Of a stretch of 59,425 nucleotides of DNA, positions 50,505-59,344 are shown in pieces. How positions within the stretch are numbered: position 1 is the first letter of the stretch; every line of letters begins with the position of its first letter. Made by a program: the position numbers and the translations under genes. Below the pieces are notes generated by a model. The model saw only the letters and a program-made list of their open reading frames with translations. It was not told the DNA's origin and did not search any database. Origin of the DNA: UBA6398 sp963660485 (GTDB lineage: Bacteria; Bacteroidota; Bacteroidia; Bacteroidales; Bacteroidaceae); assembly GCA_963660485.1 (NCBI GenBank), contig CAVKYH010000012.1:1-59425 (forward strand), read 5' to 3'.

Positions 50505-51110
50505 TTATTCGCTCTTGATTATTTTCTTTGTCTTAGTCTTCTCATATGCAACGTTTTGATTGTCCAGAAAATCAAGTTGCACATAGCAAACAATGGCTTC
50601 GCCGTATTGCGCACGCGATATAGCGAGATTCACAGTGCCTTCCGGCATTTTGTAAACCGTAAAATAGTCGCAATTCCCGGCTTTCACGCCCTCCATTTTC
50701 TGAGCTTCGCTAAGATTTACGGCAGAATCGCCGGCGAACTTCTCGGTACATTCAGCCGGTTTACCATATTTTTCGGTCAACTTGGCTTTGAGTTCGTTGT
50801 AGTTGCATAGAAGCGAATCCCATTTCTCATGATGTTCAAACGTTACGCCCACGCCAAACACCAAATCCTTTTTTGTGCACGACTGAATGAAGAGCGTAAC
50901 ATTCTTGTAGCCGTCATATTCGCCCATCATCACGGCATTTTTGTCGATATTCGAGTTGAAATCAAAACCTTTCTTCTCCATTTTCTCCACAAATGCGCTC
51001 ACCGTGCCATCGATAGGCTCGGAAAGAAAAAGCAGATGCTTTGCCTTGTTCTGAGCAAAGCCTGCCGCGCAAACCAAAAGGCAGACAAGAGAAATAAAAA
51101 TCTTTTTCAT
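50505..51110 (-). CDS. Exported protein of unknown function
   Basis: A 201-residue protein with signal peptide MKKIFISLVCLLVCAAGFAQ and a mature mixed alpha/beta domain (HLLFLSEPIDGTVSAFVEKM; LCNYNELKAKLTEKYGKPAE; VNLAISRAQYGEAIVCYVQL). The alternation of a helix with an LxxKYGKP stretch recalls small periplasmic Bacteroidales proteins that I cannot assign to a named family. It has no membrane segments. The methyltransferase gene upstream on the same strand ends 38 bp before its start, and no separate promoter match is seen, so cotranscription is likely. Confidence 0.75.
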   Translation of the reverse strand: MKKIFISLVCLLVCAAGFAQNKAKHLLFLSEPIDGTVSAFVEKMEKKGFDFNSNIDKNAVMMGEYDGYKNVTLFIQSCTKKDLVFGVGVTFEHHEKWDSLLCNYNELKAKLTEKYGKPAECTEKFAGDSAVNLSEAQKMEGVKAGNCDYFTVYKMPEGTVNLAISRAQYGEAIVCYVQLDFLDNQNVAYEKTKTKKIIKSE

Positions 51111-51148
51111 GCTGATGTTATTTTATTTTGTTTGAAATCCAATGTGAT

Positions 51149-51934
51149 TTATTCGTGCTTCTTGAGCAGGAAAAACGCCGATGTAGTAAAGAAATCCCTA
51201 AGATAGGGCACAGCGCTTATCGCTCCGCAGAGAGTGCGCGGCTTGAGTCCGAACTTGGCCTTATAATGCGGGTTGATAAACCAAAGATGTCTGTTCTCAA
51301 TCGCAAATCCCGCGTTGCGCGCCGTTTTTTCAAAGAGTTCAATCGTTGTGCGTGTGGAACGAATGTCCATAAGTTCAGTGATATCCTTTTCACTTACGTC
51401 GCAAAATTCAAGCAAAAGGCGATACACCGATTCGGGAAGCAGATGAATAAACGGAGCATGGGAGCAAAACTTGCTGCGACAGATTTGCTGGTGTCCGCCA
51501 AAGGGCATAAACCATGCGGGGAAGCCGAAAAAAGCAATTCCGCCGGGACGCAGGAAACGCAAGGCGGCAGACAGGAATCCCAATTTATCGGGCACGTGCT
51601 CTATAACGTCGTGTGCGAGGACAATATCGAACTTCCCGGAAAATTCTTCGCCCAAAGTGCTTGCATCCTGACAGATGAAAGTGCCGTGAAAACCGTCCTG
51701 GGCAAAAAAAGTCTTGGCCTGCTCTGTGCGTTGTCTCACAATATCCACACCAGTTACCTCGCAGCCTCTCTCGGCAAAGGGCTCGAGATTTCCGCCTTCG
51801 CCGCAACCTATTTCCAATACCTTGGTGCCCGGAGCAAGAGAGATATGTTTTTCCAGATATGGTATATAGTATGATTCACTCGTCGTTGCCAGTTCGTTGA
51901 AATAGCTTCGGCGGTCAAGATGTCGGTTTTGCAT
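51149..51934 (-). CDS. Class I SAM-dependent methyltransferase
   Basis: A 261-residue soluble methyltransferase. The SAM-binding motif VLEIGCGEGGNLEPFAERG is near residues 39-57. The acidic end of strand two is in VTGVDIV, and motif IV is DIVLAHDVIEHVPDK (about 103-117). The C-terminal part (FFGFPAWFMPFGGHQQIC, HLLPESVYRLLLEF) resembles methyltransferases encoded in glycan or envelope loci. The substrate is unknown. It is divergent from the lipopolysaccharide-kinase-like gene, with both promoters in a 36-bp stretch, which favours a shared envelope role (inference). Confidence 0.88.
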   Translation of the reverse strand: MQNRHLDRRSYFNELATTSESYYIPYLEKHISLAPGTKVLEIGCGEGGNLEPFAERGCEVTGVDIVRQRTEQAKTFFAQDGFHGTFICQDASTLGEEFSGKFDIVLAHDVIEHVPDKLGFLSAALRFLRPGGIAFFGFPAWFMPFGGHQQICRSKFCSHAPFIHLLPESVYRLLLEFCDVSEKDITELMDIRSTRTTIELFEKTARNAGFAIENRHLWFINPHYKAKFGLKPRTLCGAISAVPYLRDFFTTSAFFLLKKHE

Positions 51935-51961
51935 TTGTAATGTATCGCATTAGTTATTTTG

Positions 51962-51969
51962 CAAATTTA
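51962..51969 (-). promoter_or_regulatory. -7 element for the methyltransferase (TAAATTTG, minus strand)
   Basis: The minus strand reads TAAATTTG followed by CAAAA, 27 bp before the start at 51934. It is back to back with the promoter at 51990. Confidence 0.68.
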
Positions 51970-51989
51970 GTGATTTCATGCGGATTTGC

Positions 51990-51997
51990 TAACTTTG
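51990..51997 (+). promoter_or_regulatory. -7 element for the kinase-like gene (TAACTTTG)
   Basis: TAACTTTG followed by CCG lies 30 bp before the ATG at 52028. It shows that an in-frame TTG at 51986 cannot be the start. Confidence 0.72.
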
Positions 51998-52027
51998 CCG
52001 AATAAAATTCCCGAAACGCAGGCTTCG

Positions 52028-52801
52028 ATGCCTCTTTATTTATATGAGATGAGAATAACGCTTAACCAAAAATATTGTTCCAACGCCGAATTGCGCGAAT
52101 TTATCGACAACATCGACAGTCGTTTTCCCCAGGGCGCACTTGTGCAGCAGGGCCACCGCAACACATTGCGCCGATTTACGCTCGGCGGCGAAAATATGGT
52201 GGTAAAACATTTCGGCAAGCCCAATATTTTCAACCGCATAGTGTATACCTTCTTCCGCAAGCCCAAAGGCGTGCGTGCCTACGAGTATGCATTCCGGGTG
52301 ATAAGCGCCGGTTTCAACACTCCCACGCCCGTAGCCTATATTGAGCGGCGTATCGGCGGATTGGTGGCGGACTCTTATTTCATCAGCACCGAATGTCCTT
52401 ACACCCGGCGCTTTTATGAGTTCGGCGATGCCAGCATCTCGGATTGCGAAGATATCGTGCGCGCTTTCGTGAGAGCCACGGCAGCATTCCACCAAGCGGG
52501 AATGCTCCACCGCGACTACTCTCCCGGCAATATTTTGTTTGACAACGTGGAAGGGAAATGGCAATTTGCTTTCGTGGATATAAACCGAATGAGTTTTTCA
52601 CCCGTGAGCATCAAAAAAGGCTGCCGCAATTTTGCGCGCCTATGGGGGCAACTTGATTTCTTTCGTGTGATTGCCGAAGAATATGCCCAAGCGCGTGGCG
52701 GCGATGCCGCAGAATGTTTCGAAACCATACGTAAGGCACGGCGCAAATTCTGGACTCGTTTTGCAAAAAAGCACCGCGTGAAATACCGTCTCGAACTATA
52801 A
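52028..52801 (+). CDS. Lipopolysaccharide kinase-like protein (WaaP/InaA/Kdo kinase family)
   Basis: A 257-residue protein kinase-fold enzyme. The catalytic loop GMLHRDYSPGNILFDN (about residues 158-173) contains the HxD aspartate and the metal-binding asparagine. FAFVDINRM follows as the DFG counterpart, and MVVKHFGKPN (about 57-66) holds the ATP-binding lysine. The family phosphorylates Kdo or heptose in the LPS inner core. No membrane segment is present, so it acts at the cytoplasmic face. A later ATG at 52049 is possible. It is divergent from a methyltransferase and followed by array B7. Confidence 0.87.
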   Translation: MPLYLYEMRITLNQKYCSNAELREFIDNIDSRFPQGALVQQGHRNTLRRFTLGGENMVVKHFGKPNIFNRIVYTFFRKPKGVRAYEYAFRVISAGFNTPTPVAYIERRIGGLVADSYFISTECPYTRRFYEFGDASISDCEDIVRAFVRATAAFHQAGMLHRDYSPGNILFDNVEGKWQFAFVDINRMSFSPVSIKKGCRNFARLWGQLDFFRVIAEEYAQARGGDAAECFETIRKARRKFWTRFAKKHRVKYRLEL

Positions 52802-52815
52802 TTTTTTCATTGTAG

Positions 52816-52898
52816 TATATCGCAAAAACAATGTCTGATATTATTTAAATAATGTCTGACATTGTTTAAATAATATCAGACATCAGAAAAACGATATT
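52816..52898 (+). repeat. 21-bp tiled array, family B (locus B7)
   Basis: Tiles start at 52831 (n), 52852 (M) and 52873 (N), exactly 21 bp apart, separated by TATTTAAATA and TGTTTAAATA. They are flanked by CGCAAAAACA and CAGAAAAACG. The right flank ends about 10 bp before the ligA -7 element, so the array occupies the ligA -33 region. Confidence 0.87.
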
Positions 52899-52902
52899 TG
52901 AT

Positions 52903-52910
52903 TAACTTTG
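52903..52910 (+). promoter_or_regulatory. -7 element for ligA (TAACTTTG)
   Basis: TAACTTTG lies 21 bp before the ATG at 52932. An in-frame TTG at 52923 would leave almost no leader. Confidence 0.75.
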
Positions 52911-52931
52911 TAGCTTATAAAATTGCAAGCA

Positions 52932-54935
52932 ATGGACGAGCGAAACAGGATAAAACAACTGCGCGAAGATTTGCACAGACACAATTATCTTTACTACGTC
53001 AAGAACGCTCCCGAAATCTCCGACAGGGAGTTTGACGACCTTATGCACGAACTTATGAATCTCGAGGCACGCCACCCAGATCTCTACGATGCAAATTCGC
53101 CTTCGCAGCGTGTGGGGAGCGACGTGAGCGCAGAGTTTTCACAAGTTCGCCATCGTTATCCCATGCTTTCGCTTGCAAATACCTACAACCGCGAAGATGT
53201 GCGCGCTTTCTACGAACGTGTGAGCGACGGGCTAGGCAGACAGCATTTCGACATCTGCTGCGAACTGAAATTCGACGGACTTTCCATCTCTCTTACCTAT
53301 GAGCATGGAAAACTTGTGCGTGCCGTTACGCGCGGCGACGGAGAACAAGGCGACGATGTTACGGCAAATGTGCGCACCATACGCAGCATTCCGCTCCAGC
53401 TCGCACCCGGCGACTACCCCGACGCATTCGAGATTCGCGGCGAGGTGCTTATGCCGTGGAAAAGCTTTGAACGTCTCAACGCCGAGCGTGAAGCTGCCGA
53501 AGAACCCTTGTTTGCAAACCCACGAAATGCCGCATCGGGCACACTGAAAAGCAAAAGTTCTGCTGTGGTAGCGCAGAGAGGGTTGGACGCATACCTATAT
53601 TATTTGCTCGGCGACTCACTTCCTTCGGACAATCACTACGGCAATCTGCAAAAGGCGGCATCGTGGGGATTCAAAGTCTCAGACGCGATGAAAGTAATGC
53701 CGCGCCTTGAAGACATTTACGCATATATTGATTTCTGGAACGAAGAGCGGAAAAAACTTCCCGTAGCTACCGACGGCATTGTGCTGAAAGTAAATTCCCT
53801 TGCCCAACAACAGCAGCTCGGATTTACCTCGAAAACTCCACGGTGGGCCATTGCGTATAAATTCCAGGCCGAACGCGCACGCACAAAACTGCTCAAAGTT
53901 ACGTTTCAAGTGGGCAGAACCGGTGCGATAACGCCCGTGGCAAATATGGAACCCGTTTTGCTTGCCGGCACAATGGTAAAACGGGCGTCGCTCCACAATG
54001 AAGATATGATCAAGAAGCTCAATCTTCACGAGGGCGACTATGTTTATGTGGAAAAGGCGGGAGAAATTATTCCGCAGATAGTAGGAGTTGACGCCGAGAC
54101 CCAAGGCAAGGGCGGCGAAAAGGTAGAATTTATAACCCATTGCCCGGAATGCGGCGCGGAGCTCGTACGTTATCCGGGCGAGGCGGCCTGGTATTGCACC
54201 AACACCGCTTGTCCACCGCAAATCAAGGGAAGAATCGAACATTTCATAAGCCATGATGCAATGAATATCGACAGTGTGGGCCCGGAAACGGTTGATGATT
54301 TTTTCAAACGCGGACTTATTTCCGACGCTGCCGACCTTTATCGCCTCAAAGTGGCTGACATTGCGGGCTATGGCAGTACGCGAGAGAAATCAGCGCGCAA
54401 AACGGTGAAAGGAATTGAGGAAAGCAAGAAAATTCCGTTTGAGCGAGTGCTCTACGCATTGGGCATCAGGTTTGTGGGAAAGGTTTCCGCCAAAAACATA
54501 GCCCGTGCAATGGGAAACATCAACGCCATAGAGAATGCCGACGTGGCCCGACTTTCACAAATCGACGGGGTGGGCGAAATCATTGCCCAAAGCATTTTCC
54601 AATATTTCAGGGACGAGAAAAACCGGGACTTCGTGGAGCGTTTGCGCGAGGCGGGATTGCAGATGTCGATAGGCGAAGAATCAAAACCGCAAGGCACAGC
54701 GCTCAACGGCAAGTCGGTTGTGATAAGCGGGGTGTTCAGTAATCATTCGCGCGAGGAGTACAAGGCGATAATCGAGCAGCACGGGGGGAAAAACGTGTCG
54801 AGCATTTCGTCGAAAACTTCCTTTATTCTTGCCGGCGAAAATATGGGGCCGTCGAAACTTGAAAAGGCGCAGAAACTCGGCATTGCCATTGTGAACGAAA
54901 AAGATTTTTTGAAAATGCTCGAAGATGCGGAATGA
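52932..54935 (+). CDS. ligA: NAD-dependent DNA ligase
   Basis: A 667-residue ligase that seals nicks using NAD. The N-terminal Ia and adenylation domains contain the KxDG lysine in CCELKFDGLSISLTYE (about K116). An OB fold follows, then a zinc finger (CPECGAELVRY, CTNTACPPQ), a helix-hairpin-helix region (about 450-580), and a C-terminal BRCT domain (about 590-667, GKSVVISGVFSNHSREEYK). The length is standard. It probably forms a two-gene unit with the small DMT gene 29 bp downstream. Confidence 0.98.
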   Translation: MDERNRIKQLREDLHRHNYLYYVKNAPEISDREFDDLMHELMNLEARHPDLYDANSPSQRVGSDVSAEFSQVRHRYPMLSLANTYNREDVRAFYERVSDGLGRQHFDICCELKFDGLSISLTYEHGKLVRAVTRGDGEQGDDVTANVRTIRSIPLQLAPGDYPDAFEIRGEVLMPWKSFERLNAEREAAEEPLFANPRNAASGTLKSKSSAVVAQRGLDAYLYYLLGDSLPSDNHYGNLQKAASWGFKVSDAMKVMPRLEDIYAYIDFWNEERKKLPVATDGIVLKVNSLAQQQQLGFTSKTPRWAIAYKFQAERARTKLLKVTFQVGRTGAITPVANMEPVLLAGTMVKRASLHNEDMIKKLNLHEGDYVYVEKAGEIIPQIVGVDAETQGKGGEKVEFITHCPECGAELVRYPGEAAWYCTNTACPPQIKGRIEHFISHDAMNIDSVGPETVDDFFKRGLISDAADLYRLKVADIAGYGSTREKSARKTVKGIEESKKIPFERVLYALGIRFVGKVSAKNIARAMGNINAIENADVARLSQIDGVGEIIAQSIFQYFRDEKNRDFVERLREAGLQMSIGEESKPQGTALNGKSVVISGVFSNHSREEYKAIIEQHGGKNVSSISSKTSFILAGENMGPSKLEKAQKLGIAIVNEKDFLKMLEDAE

Positions 54936-54964
54936 TTTTCGGGACAAAGGATAATTTATAACTG

Positions 54965-55333
54965 ATGAAAGGATTTTACACTATAGCGTTGCTTTTGTTG
55001 AGCAACGTATTCATGACGCTTGCCTGGTATGGGCATCTTAAATTGCAACAAACGGGTATGAGCAGTCGCTGGCCGCTTATCGCCGTTATCGCATTCTCAT
55101 GGGGAATTGCCTTTTTCGAATATTGTTGCCAAGTGCCGGCTAACCGCATTGGTTTTTCGGGAAACGGCGGACCTTTTTCGCTTGTTCAGCTCAAGGTGAT
55201 ACAGGAATGTGTGAGCCTTGTGGTATTTGCGATGATTGCCAACGTGATTTTTCAGGGGCAAAGCCTGCATTGGAATCATCTGGCGGCTTTCATTTGCCTT
55301 ATCGCCGCAGTTTATTTCGTTTTCATGAAGTAA
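54965..55333 (+). CDS. DMT-superfamily small membrane protein (DUF486)
   Basis: A 122-residue inner-membrane protein with four hydrophobic segments, the layout of DUF486 proteins in the drug/metabolite transporter superfamily. Family features include the N-terminal LLLSNVFMTLAWYGHLK, the conserved FFEYCCQVPANRIG (about 52-65), and the C-terminal segment AAFICLIAAVYFVFMK. Substrate and partner are unknown. It follows ligA by 29 bp without an obvious promoter. Confidence 0.88.
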   Translation: MKGFYTIALLLLSNVFMTLAWYGHLKLQQTGMSSRWPLIAVIAFSWGIAFFEYCCQVPANRIGFSGNGGPFSLVQLKVIQECVSLVVFAMIANVIFQGQSLHWNHLAAFICLIAAVYFVFMK

Positions 55334-55375
55334 ACACTCCCCCACTCCGCACTTGTTTCGAGCGACATGTGCATG

Positions 55376-55491
55376 CCTAAAAAACTACACGGCATCTCGT
55401 AAAAATTCCAAGGCATCTAATTTAAATTCCGACGCATCTAATTTAAATTTCATGGCCCGGAATTTTTGCAGTATATAATGTATTGATAATC
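55376..55491 (+). repeat. 21-bp tiled array, family A (locus A9)
   Basis: Tiles start at 55387 (ACACGGCATCT), 55408 (R), 55429 (Q), 55450 (TCATGGCCCGG, one base from s) and 55471 (GTATATAATGT). Spacers are CGTAAAAATT, two AATTTAAATT cores and AATTTTTGCA. It lies between convergent genes and ends about 30 bp before the recQ stop. Confidence 0.86.
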
Positions 55492-55520
55492 ATATAGGTT
55501 TTCGTGTGCTTAAAAAGCGG

Positions 55521-57422
55521 TTATTTCTTAAGCATATAGCGTCCGTTTACAACTACAACCTCGGAATTCTGCACCATTTCCTCTATAGTCTCGGCAGTAA
55601 CCGCTACCGGCACTCCGTCAACGCGCAACTCGGTAGCGAAATGGGCTTTGCCGTCGGAAAGAACGGCACGGATTGCGTTGCGCACGGCATTTGCCGAGCC
55701 TAATGCGGCATCTCGTTTTTTCCGGCTCAGACAAATTTCGCATTTCCCGCAGTCGGCGGCATCTGTCTCGCCGAAATATTTAAGCAGGAATCTACTGTGG
55801 CATTCCTCTCCCTCGCAATAATCGAGCATGGTTTGAATGCGGGAAATATATTCCTCCTTACGCATTTCGTAAACCTCTTTGCTTATCACCAGTTCCTCTG
55901 ACAAAATGCGCCGTTGCAGGTAGGTGATGCGCGGTGTGCGCTTGTGGGGGATATAATGTATGATGCGCTGATGTGAAAGACTCTTGAGAATTTCCACTGC
56001 ACGCTCTCTTGTAATTCCGCAACGCGATGCAATTTCCTGTTCGTCAATAAAAGCGTAATCGGTAAATATTCCCGCGTAGGTGCGGAGCATTGTCTGAATC
56101 ACATTTTCAGCCTCGTGCGTGGTTTGGTCAATGCGGTAAAGTTCTTCGCGCGTAATCATGAAAACCACACGCGCCTTGATGTCCTCTTCCTCGGCATAAT
56201 AAATGTATCCCGCGCGGGTAAGTATTTTCAAAGCGCTTTCCACCGTTTCGGGAAAGAAATGGTAGCGCAACGAAAACTCGGTAAGGTTGAAATCATAGCT
56301 CACATAGTATCCGTCGCCCAGGGCTAGTTCAAAAAAATACGCAAGACAGTCGTAAATTTTGCGTATGGTAGAAACCGGAGGAAAGTTCTGCGCCACCCGC
56401 CGGAGCAACTTCGTATGGTCGCTGCCGTTATATAGCAGCACGGCATACGCCTGTTTTCCGTCGCGACCGCCTCTGCCCGCTTCCTGAAAGTATGCCTCGG
56501 GCGAATCGGGCGCTTCCATATGAACCACAAGCCTCACGTCGGCTTTGTCAATGCCCATGCCGAAAGCGTTGGTCGATACCATTACCCGCGTCTCGCCTTC
56601 CGTCCAACTTCTCTGGCGCAAATCTTTGTCGTAGCGCGTTAGTCCGGCGTGGTAATTGAGTGCCGTGATGTCGTTTTCCTTTAGAAATTTCGCAATCTCA
56701 AATGTTTCTTTCCTGTTGCGCGTATACACAATCGCCGTTCCGCACATGCTTTTGAGAATATGAAGCAACTCGCCCGGTTTGTCCTCTGTCTTGCGCACAA
56801 CATACGTGAGATTCTTGCGCTCAAAGCTCATGCGGAACACATTGGTCTCGCGGAAATTCAACCGTTTCTGTATATCGTCAACCACTTCTTGGGTGGCGGT
56901 TGCAGTGAGAGCCAGCACGGGAGCATCGGGAAAGAGCTTGCGTATCTCGTTTACCTTAAGATATGACGGACGAAAGTCGTAGCCCCACTGAGATATGCAA
57001 TGCGCTTCGTCTACAGTTATCATGCTCACGGGAATCTTTGATGCTTTCCAAATAAAAAACTCCGATTCCAATCTTTCGGGCGATACGTAGAGAAACTTAT
57101 AGCCTCCCAAGATGCAATTCTCAAGCGCCGCAGTAATTTCGTCCTGCTTCATTCCGTTGTAGATTGCCGTAGCTTTGATGCCGCGCATTCTCAGCGCCGC
57201 CACCTGGTCTTTCATCAACGCCACAAGGGGAGTTACCACCAAGCAAAGCCCTTCGCGTGCAAGCGTAGGCACTTGGAATGTGATTGATTTGCCGCCGCCG
57301 GTCGGCATAAGTCCGAGGGTGTCGCGCCCGGAAGCTATACTGTCGATAATATCACGCTGAATGCCGCGAAAATCTTCGTAGCCCCAGTAACGTTTCAGTA
57401 TATCCCTAAACGCATCTCCCAT
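55521..57422 (-). CDS. recQ: ATP-dependent DNA helicase RecQ
   Basis: A 633-residue 3'-5' superfamily 2 helicase. Walker A (MPTGGGKSITFQVP, about residues 39-52) and the DEAH box (VDEAHCISQWGYDFR) lie in the first RecA domain. Motif VI QEAGRGGRDGK (about 317-327) lies in the second. The RQC region has a zinc cluster (CEGEECHSRFLLKYFG, then CGKCEIC) and a winged helix. The terminal 80 residues (LSDGKAHFATELRVDGVPVA) do not show a clear HRDC domain. recJ lies 7 bp upstream on the same strand, and RecQ and RecJ process DNA ends together in recombination. Confidence 0.96.
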   Translation of the reverse strand: MGDAFRDILKRYWGYEDFRGIQRDIIDSIASGRDTLGLMPTGGGKSITFQVPTLAREGLCLVVTPLVALMKDQVAALRMRGIKATAIYNGMKQDEITAALENCILGGYKFLYVSPERLESEFFIWKASKIPVSMITVDEAHCISQWGYDFRPSYLKVNEIRKLFPDAPVLALTATATQEVVDDIQKRLNFRETNVFRMSFERKNLTYVVRKTEDKPGELLHILKSMCGTAIVYTRNRKETFEIAKFLKENDITALNYHAGLTRYDKDLRQRSWTEGETRVMVSTNAFGMGIDKADVRLVVHMEAPDSPEAYFQEAGRGGRDGKQAYAVLLYNGSDHTKLLRRVAQNFPPVSTIRKIYDCLAYFFELALGDGYYVSYDFNLTEFSLRYHFFPETVESALKILTRAGYIYYAEEEDIKARVVFMITREELYRIDQTTHEAENVIQTMLRTYAGIFTDYAFIDEQEIASRCGITRERAVEILKSLSHQRIIHYIPHKRTPRITYLQRRILSEELVISKEVYEMRKEEYISRIQTMLDYCEGEECHSRFLLKYFGETDAADCGKCEICLSRKKRDAALGSANAVRNAIRAVLSDGKAHFATELRVDGVPVAVTAETIEEMVQNSEVVVVNGRYMLKK

Positions 57423-57429
57423 GCCGTTT

Positions 57430-59151
57430 TCATTCGCCCGCCGGACGGATATCCTCTATCTGCAACTGTAGCTCGCCGTGGCGGTGTGTGTTCTCCTCTA
57501 TCGAATAACAGATGTCGAAGGAGCGCTTGGTTTTGATATATCTTGCCTGCGAACTTTGCCCGAAAGCGATGCCGTTGACAATATTGTTCGACTTGTTGTC
57601 AACAAGTTCGAGTTTGATATGCTCTTGTTCGCGCCCAACCACTTTACTCGTGCCGTAGTCATAAACTTTCTTAGTGCAGAAAAGCGGCTTGGGGTTGCCG
57701 GGGCCAAAAGGATTGAACTTTTTGAGATCATTGCGGAACTTTGTCGTAATATCCCGGAAATCAATCACAGCAGATATGTCGATGCTTGCTTCGGTCTGCT
57801 CCTCGCTTATATTGTTTTCTACATATTGTTCAAAGCGACGCTTGAATTCCGCCACATTCTCCGGTTTCAAAGTAAGACCTACGGCATAGGTATGTCCGCC
57901 AAAGTTTTCGAGAAGATCGCGACAGCTTTCCACGGCTTTATAAACGTCGAAACCCACAACAGAACGGGCACTGCCAGTTGCGAAACCGTCGCTAAGCGTG
58001 AGAACAACGGCTGGGCGGTAATATACCTCGGTAAGGCGCGAAGCTACAATGCCTACAACTCCTTTGTGCCACGACGGATCGTAAACCACAAGCGAGCGAA
58101 GGTTGTCGAGATTGTCTATGCTGTCGACAATCTTGTTTGCTTCTTCGGTCATCTGCTTGTCAATATCTTTTCGCGCCTCGTTGTAAAGGTTTATACGGTT
58201 TGCCCTTTCTATTGCAGCGTCGTGTTCGTGTTCGGTAAGCAATGCCACGGTTTCCTTTCCGTTCATCATTCGTCCCGAAGCGTTTATGCGCGGCCCTATC
58301 TTGAACACGATGTCGTTCATGGTGAGTTCTTTTCCTTCCAGTCCGCAAAGCTCGATAATTGCCTCCACTCCCATCGACGGGTTGCTGTTCAGACGGCGCA
58401 ATCCGTGGTATGCAAGAATGCGGTTTTCTCCTGTAACGGGCACGATGTCGCTTGCAATACTTATTGCGCACAGGTCGAGGAGCGGAATGAGCTTGTTGAA
58501 TTCAATTCCGTTGTCTTGCGCGAAAGCCTGCATCAGTTTGAATCCCACTCCGCAGCCACAAAGATGATCATAAGGATAGGTGGAATCGAAACGTTTGGGG
58601 TTGAGAATTGCCACAGCATCGGGCAATTCCTTGTCGGGCACGTGATGATCGCAGATTATCACGCCTATTCCGCGCGACTTGGCGTATGCCACTTCATCGA
58701 TAGCCTTTATTCCGCAGTCGAGAACAATCATCAGTTTCACTCCGGTTTCAAAAGCGTAGTCTATGCAGCGTTTCGACATTCCGTAGCCCTCATCGTAGCG
58801 GTCTGGGATATAGTAGTCGATATTCGAGCAATAGGCTTTCAAAAACTTGTAGACCACGGTAACAGCCGTGCATCCGTCCACATCGTAATCGCCGAACACA
58901 AGAATGCGGTCGTTGTGCCCCACAGCATGGTTCACAGCGTCAACCGCCTCACGCATATCGTTCATCAGAAACGGGTCGTGAAGATCGGCAAGTTGCGGAT
59001 GGAAAAACTTTTTTGCCTCAGCTGTTGTCGTTATGCAGCGGTTGTGAAGCAAACGCCCCAGAATGGGGTGAATGCCCAGCGACTCCGCGAGCGAGCGAGC
59101 AGCGTCCTCTTCTTCTTGCGAAGGAGGGGTGTATTTCCATTTGTAGTTCAT
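57430..59151 (-). CDS. recJ: Single-stranded-DNA-specific exonuclease RecJ
   Basis: A 573-residue 5'-3' single-strand exonuclease of the DHH superfamily. The metal-binding motifs are FGDYDVDGCTAVTVVYKFL (about residues 85-103), DCGIKAIDEV and DHHVPDKELPDAVAILNP (about 168-185). The DHHA1 region follows (SARSVVGFDVYKAVESC, NFGGHTYAVGLTL), then a C-terminal OB-like domain. It resects 5' ends in recombination and repair. recQ starts 7 bp after its stop, so the two form an operon. A -7 element lies about 75 bp upstream. Confidence 0.97.
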   Translation of the reverse strand: MNYKWKYTPPSQEEEDAARSLAESLGIHPILGRLLHNRCITTTAEAKKFFHPQLADLHDPFLMNDMREAVDAVNHAVGHNDRILVFGDYDVDGCTAVTVVYKFLKAYCSNIDYYIPDRYDEGYGMSKRCIDYAFETGVKLMIVLDCGIKAIDEVAYAKSRGIGVIICDHHVPDKELPDAVAILNPKRFDSTYPYDHLCGCGVGFKLMQAFAQDNGIEFNKLIPLLDLCAISIASDIVPVTGENRILAYHGLRRLNSNPSMGVEAIIELCGLEGKELTMNDIVFKIGPRINASGRMMNGKETVALLTEHEHDAAIERANRINLYNEARKDIDKQMTEEANKIVDSIDNLDNLRSLVVYDPSWHKGVVGIVASRLTEVYYRPAVVLTLSDGFATGSARSVVGFDVYKAVESCRDLLENFGGHTYAVGLTLKPENVAEFKRRFEQYVENNISEEQTEASIDISAVIDFRDITTKFRNDLKKFNPFGPGNPKPLFCTKKVYDYGTSKVVGREQEHIKLELVDNKSNNIVNGIAFGQSSQARYIKTKRSFDICYSIEENTHRHGELQLQIEDIRPAGE

Positions 59152-59224
59152 TATATAGTGTCATTTTTTATTCTTGATTTATAAAACTTTGCGCCCGATA
59201 TTTTACTTACAGGCGCTAATTATC

Positions 59225-59232
59225 CAAATTTA
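59225..59232 (-). promoter_or_regulatory. -7 element for recJ-recQ (TAAATTTG, minus strand)
   Basis: The minus strand reads TAAATTTG, about 73 bp before the recJ start codon. This gives a leader of roughly 65 nt. Confidence 0.58.
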
Positions 59233-59344
59233 CAAGCGTAAAATTACAAATAAAATGGCAATATCATGGTTTTTCGGCATGACAAAAGCAATTTTCCTTG
59301 TTTTCCTCCACCGCCCAAGCCCGCAATTTTGCCTTTGCCAAACA

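Noticed and set aside
57478..59184. Long plus-strand open frame of 568 codons opposite recJ.
   Set aside because: It is the antisense shadow of recJ, whose minus-strand product has all DHH-family motifs. The antisense product has no recognisable domain.
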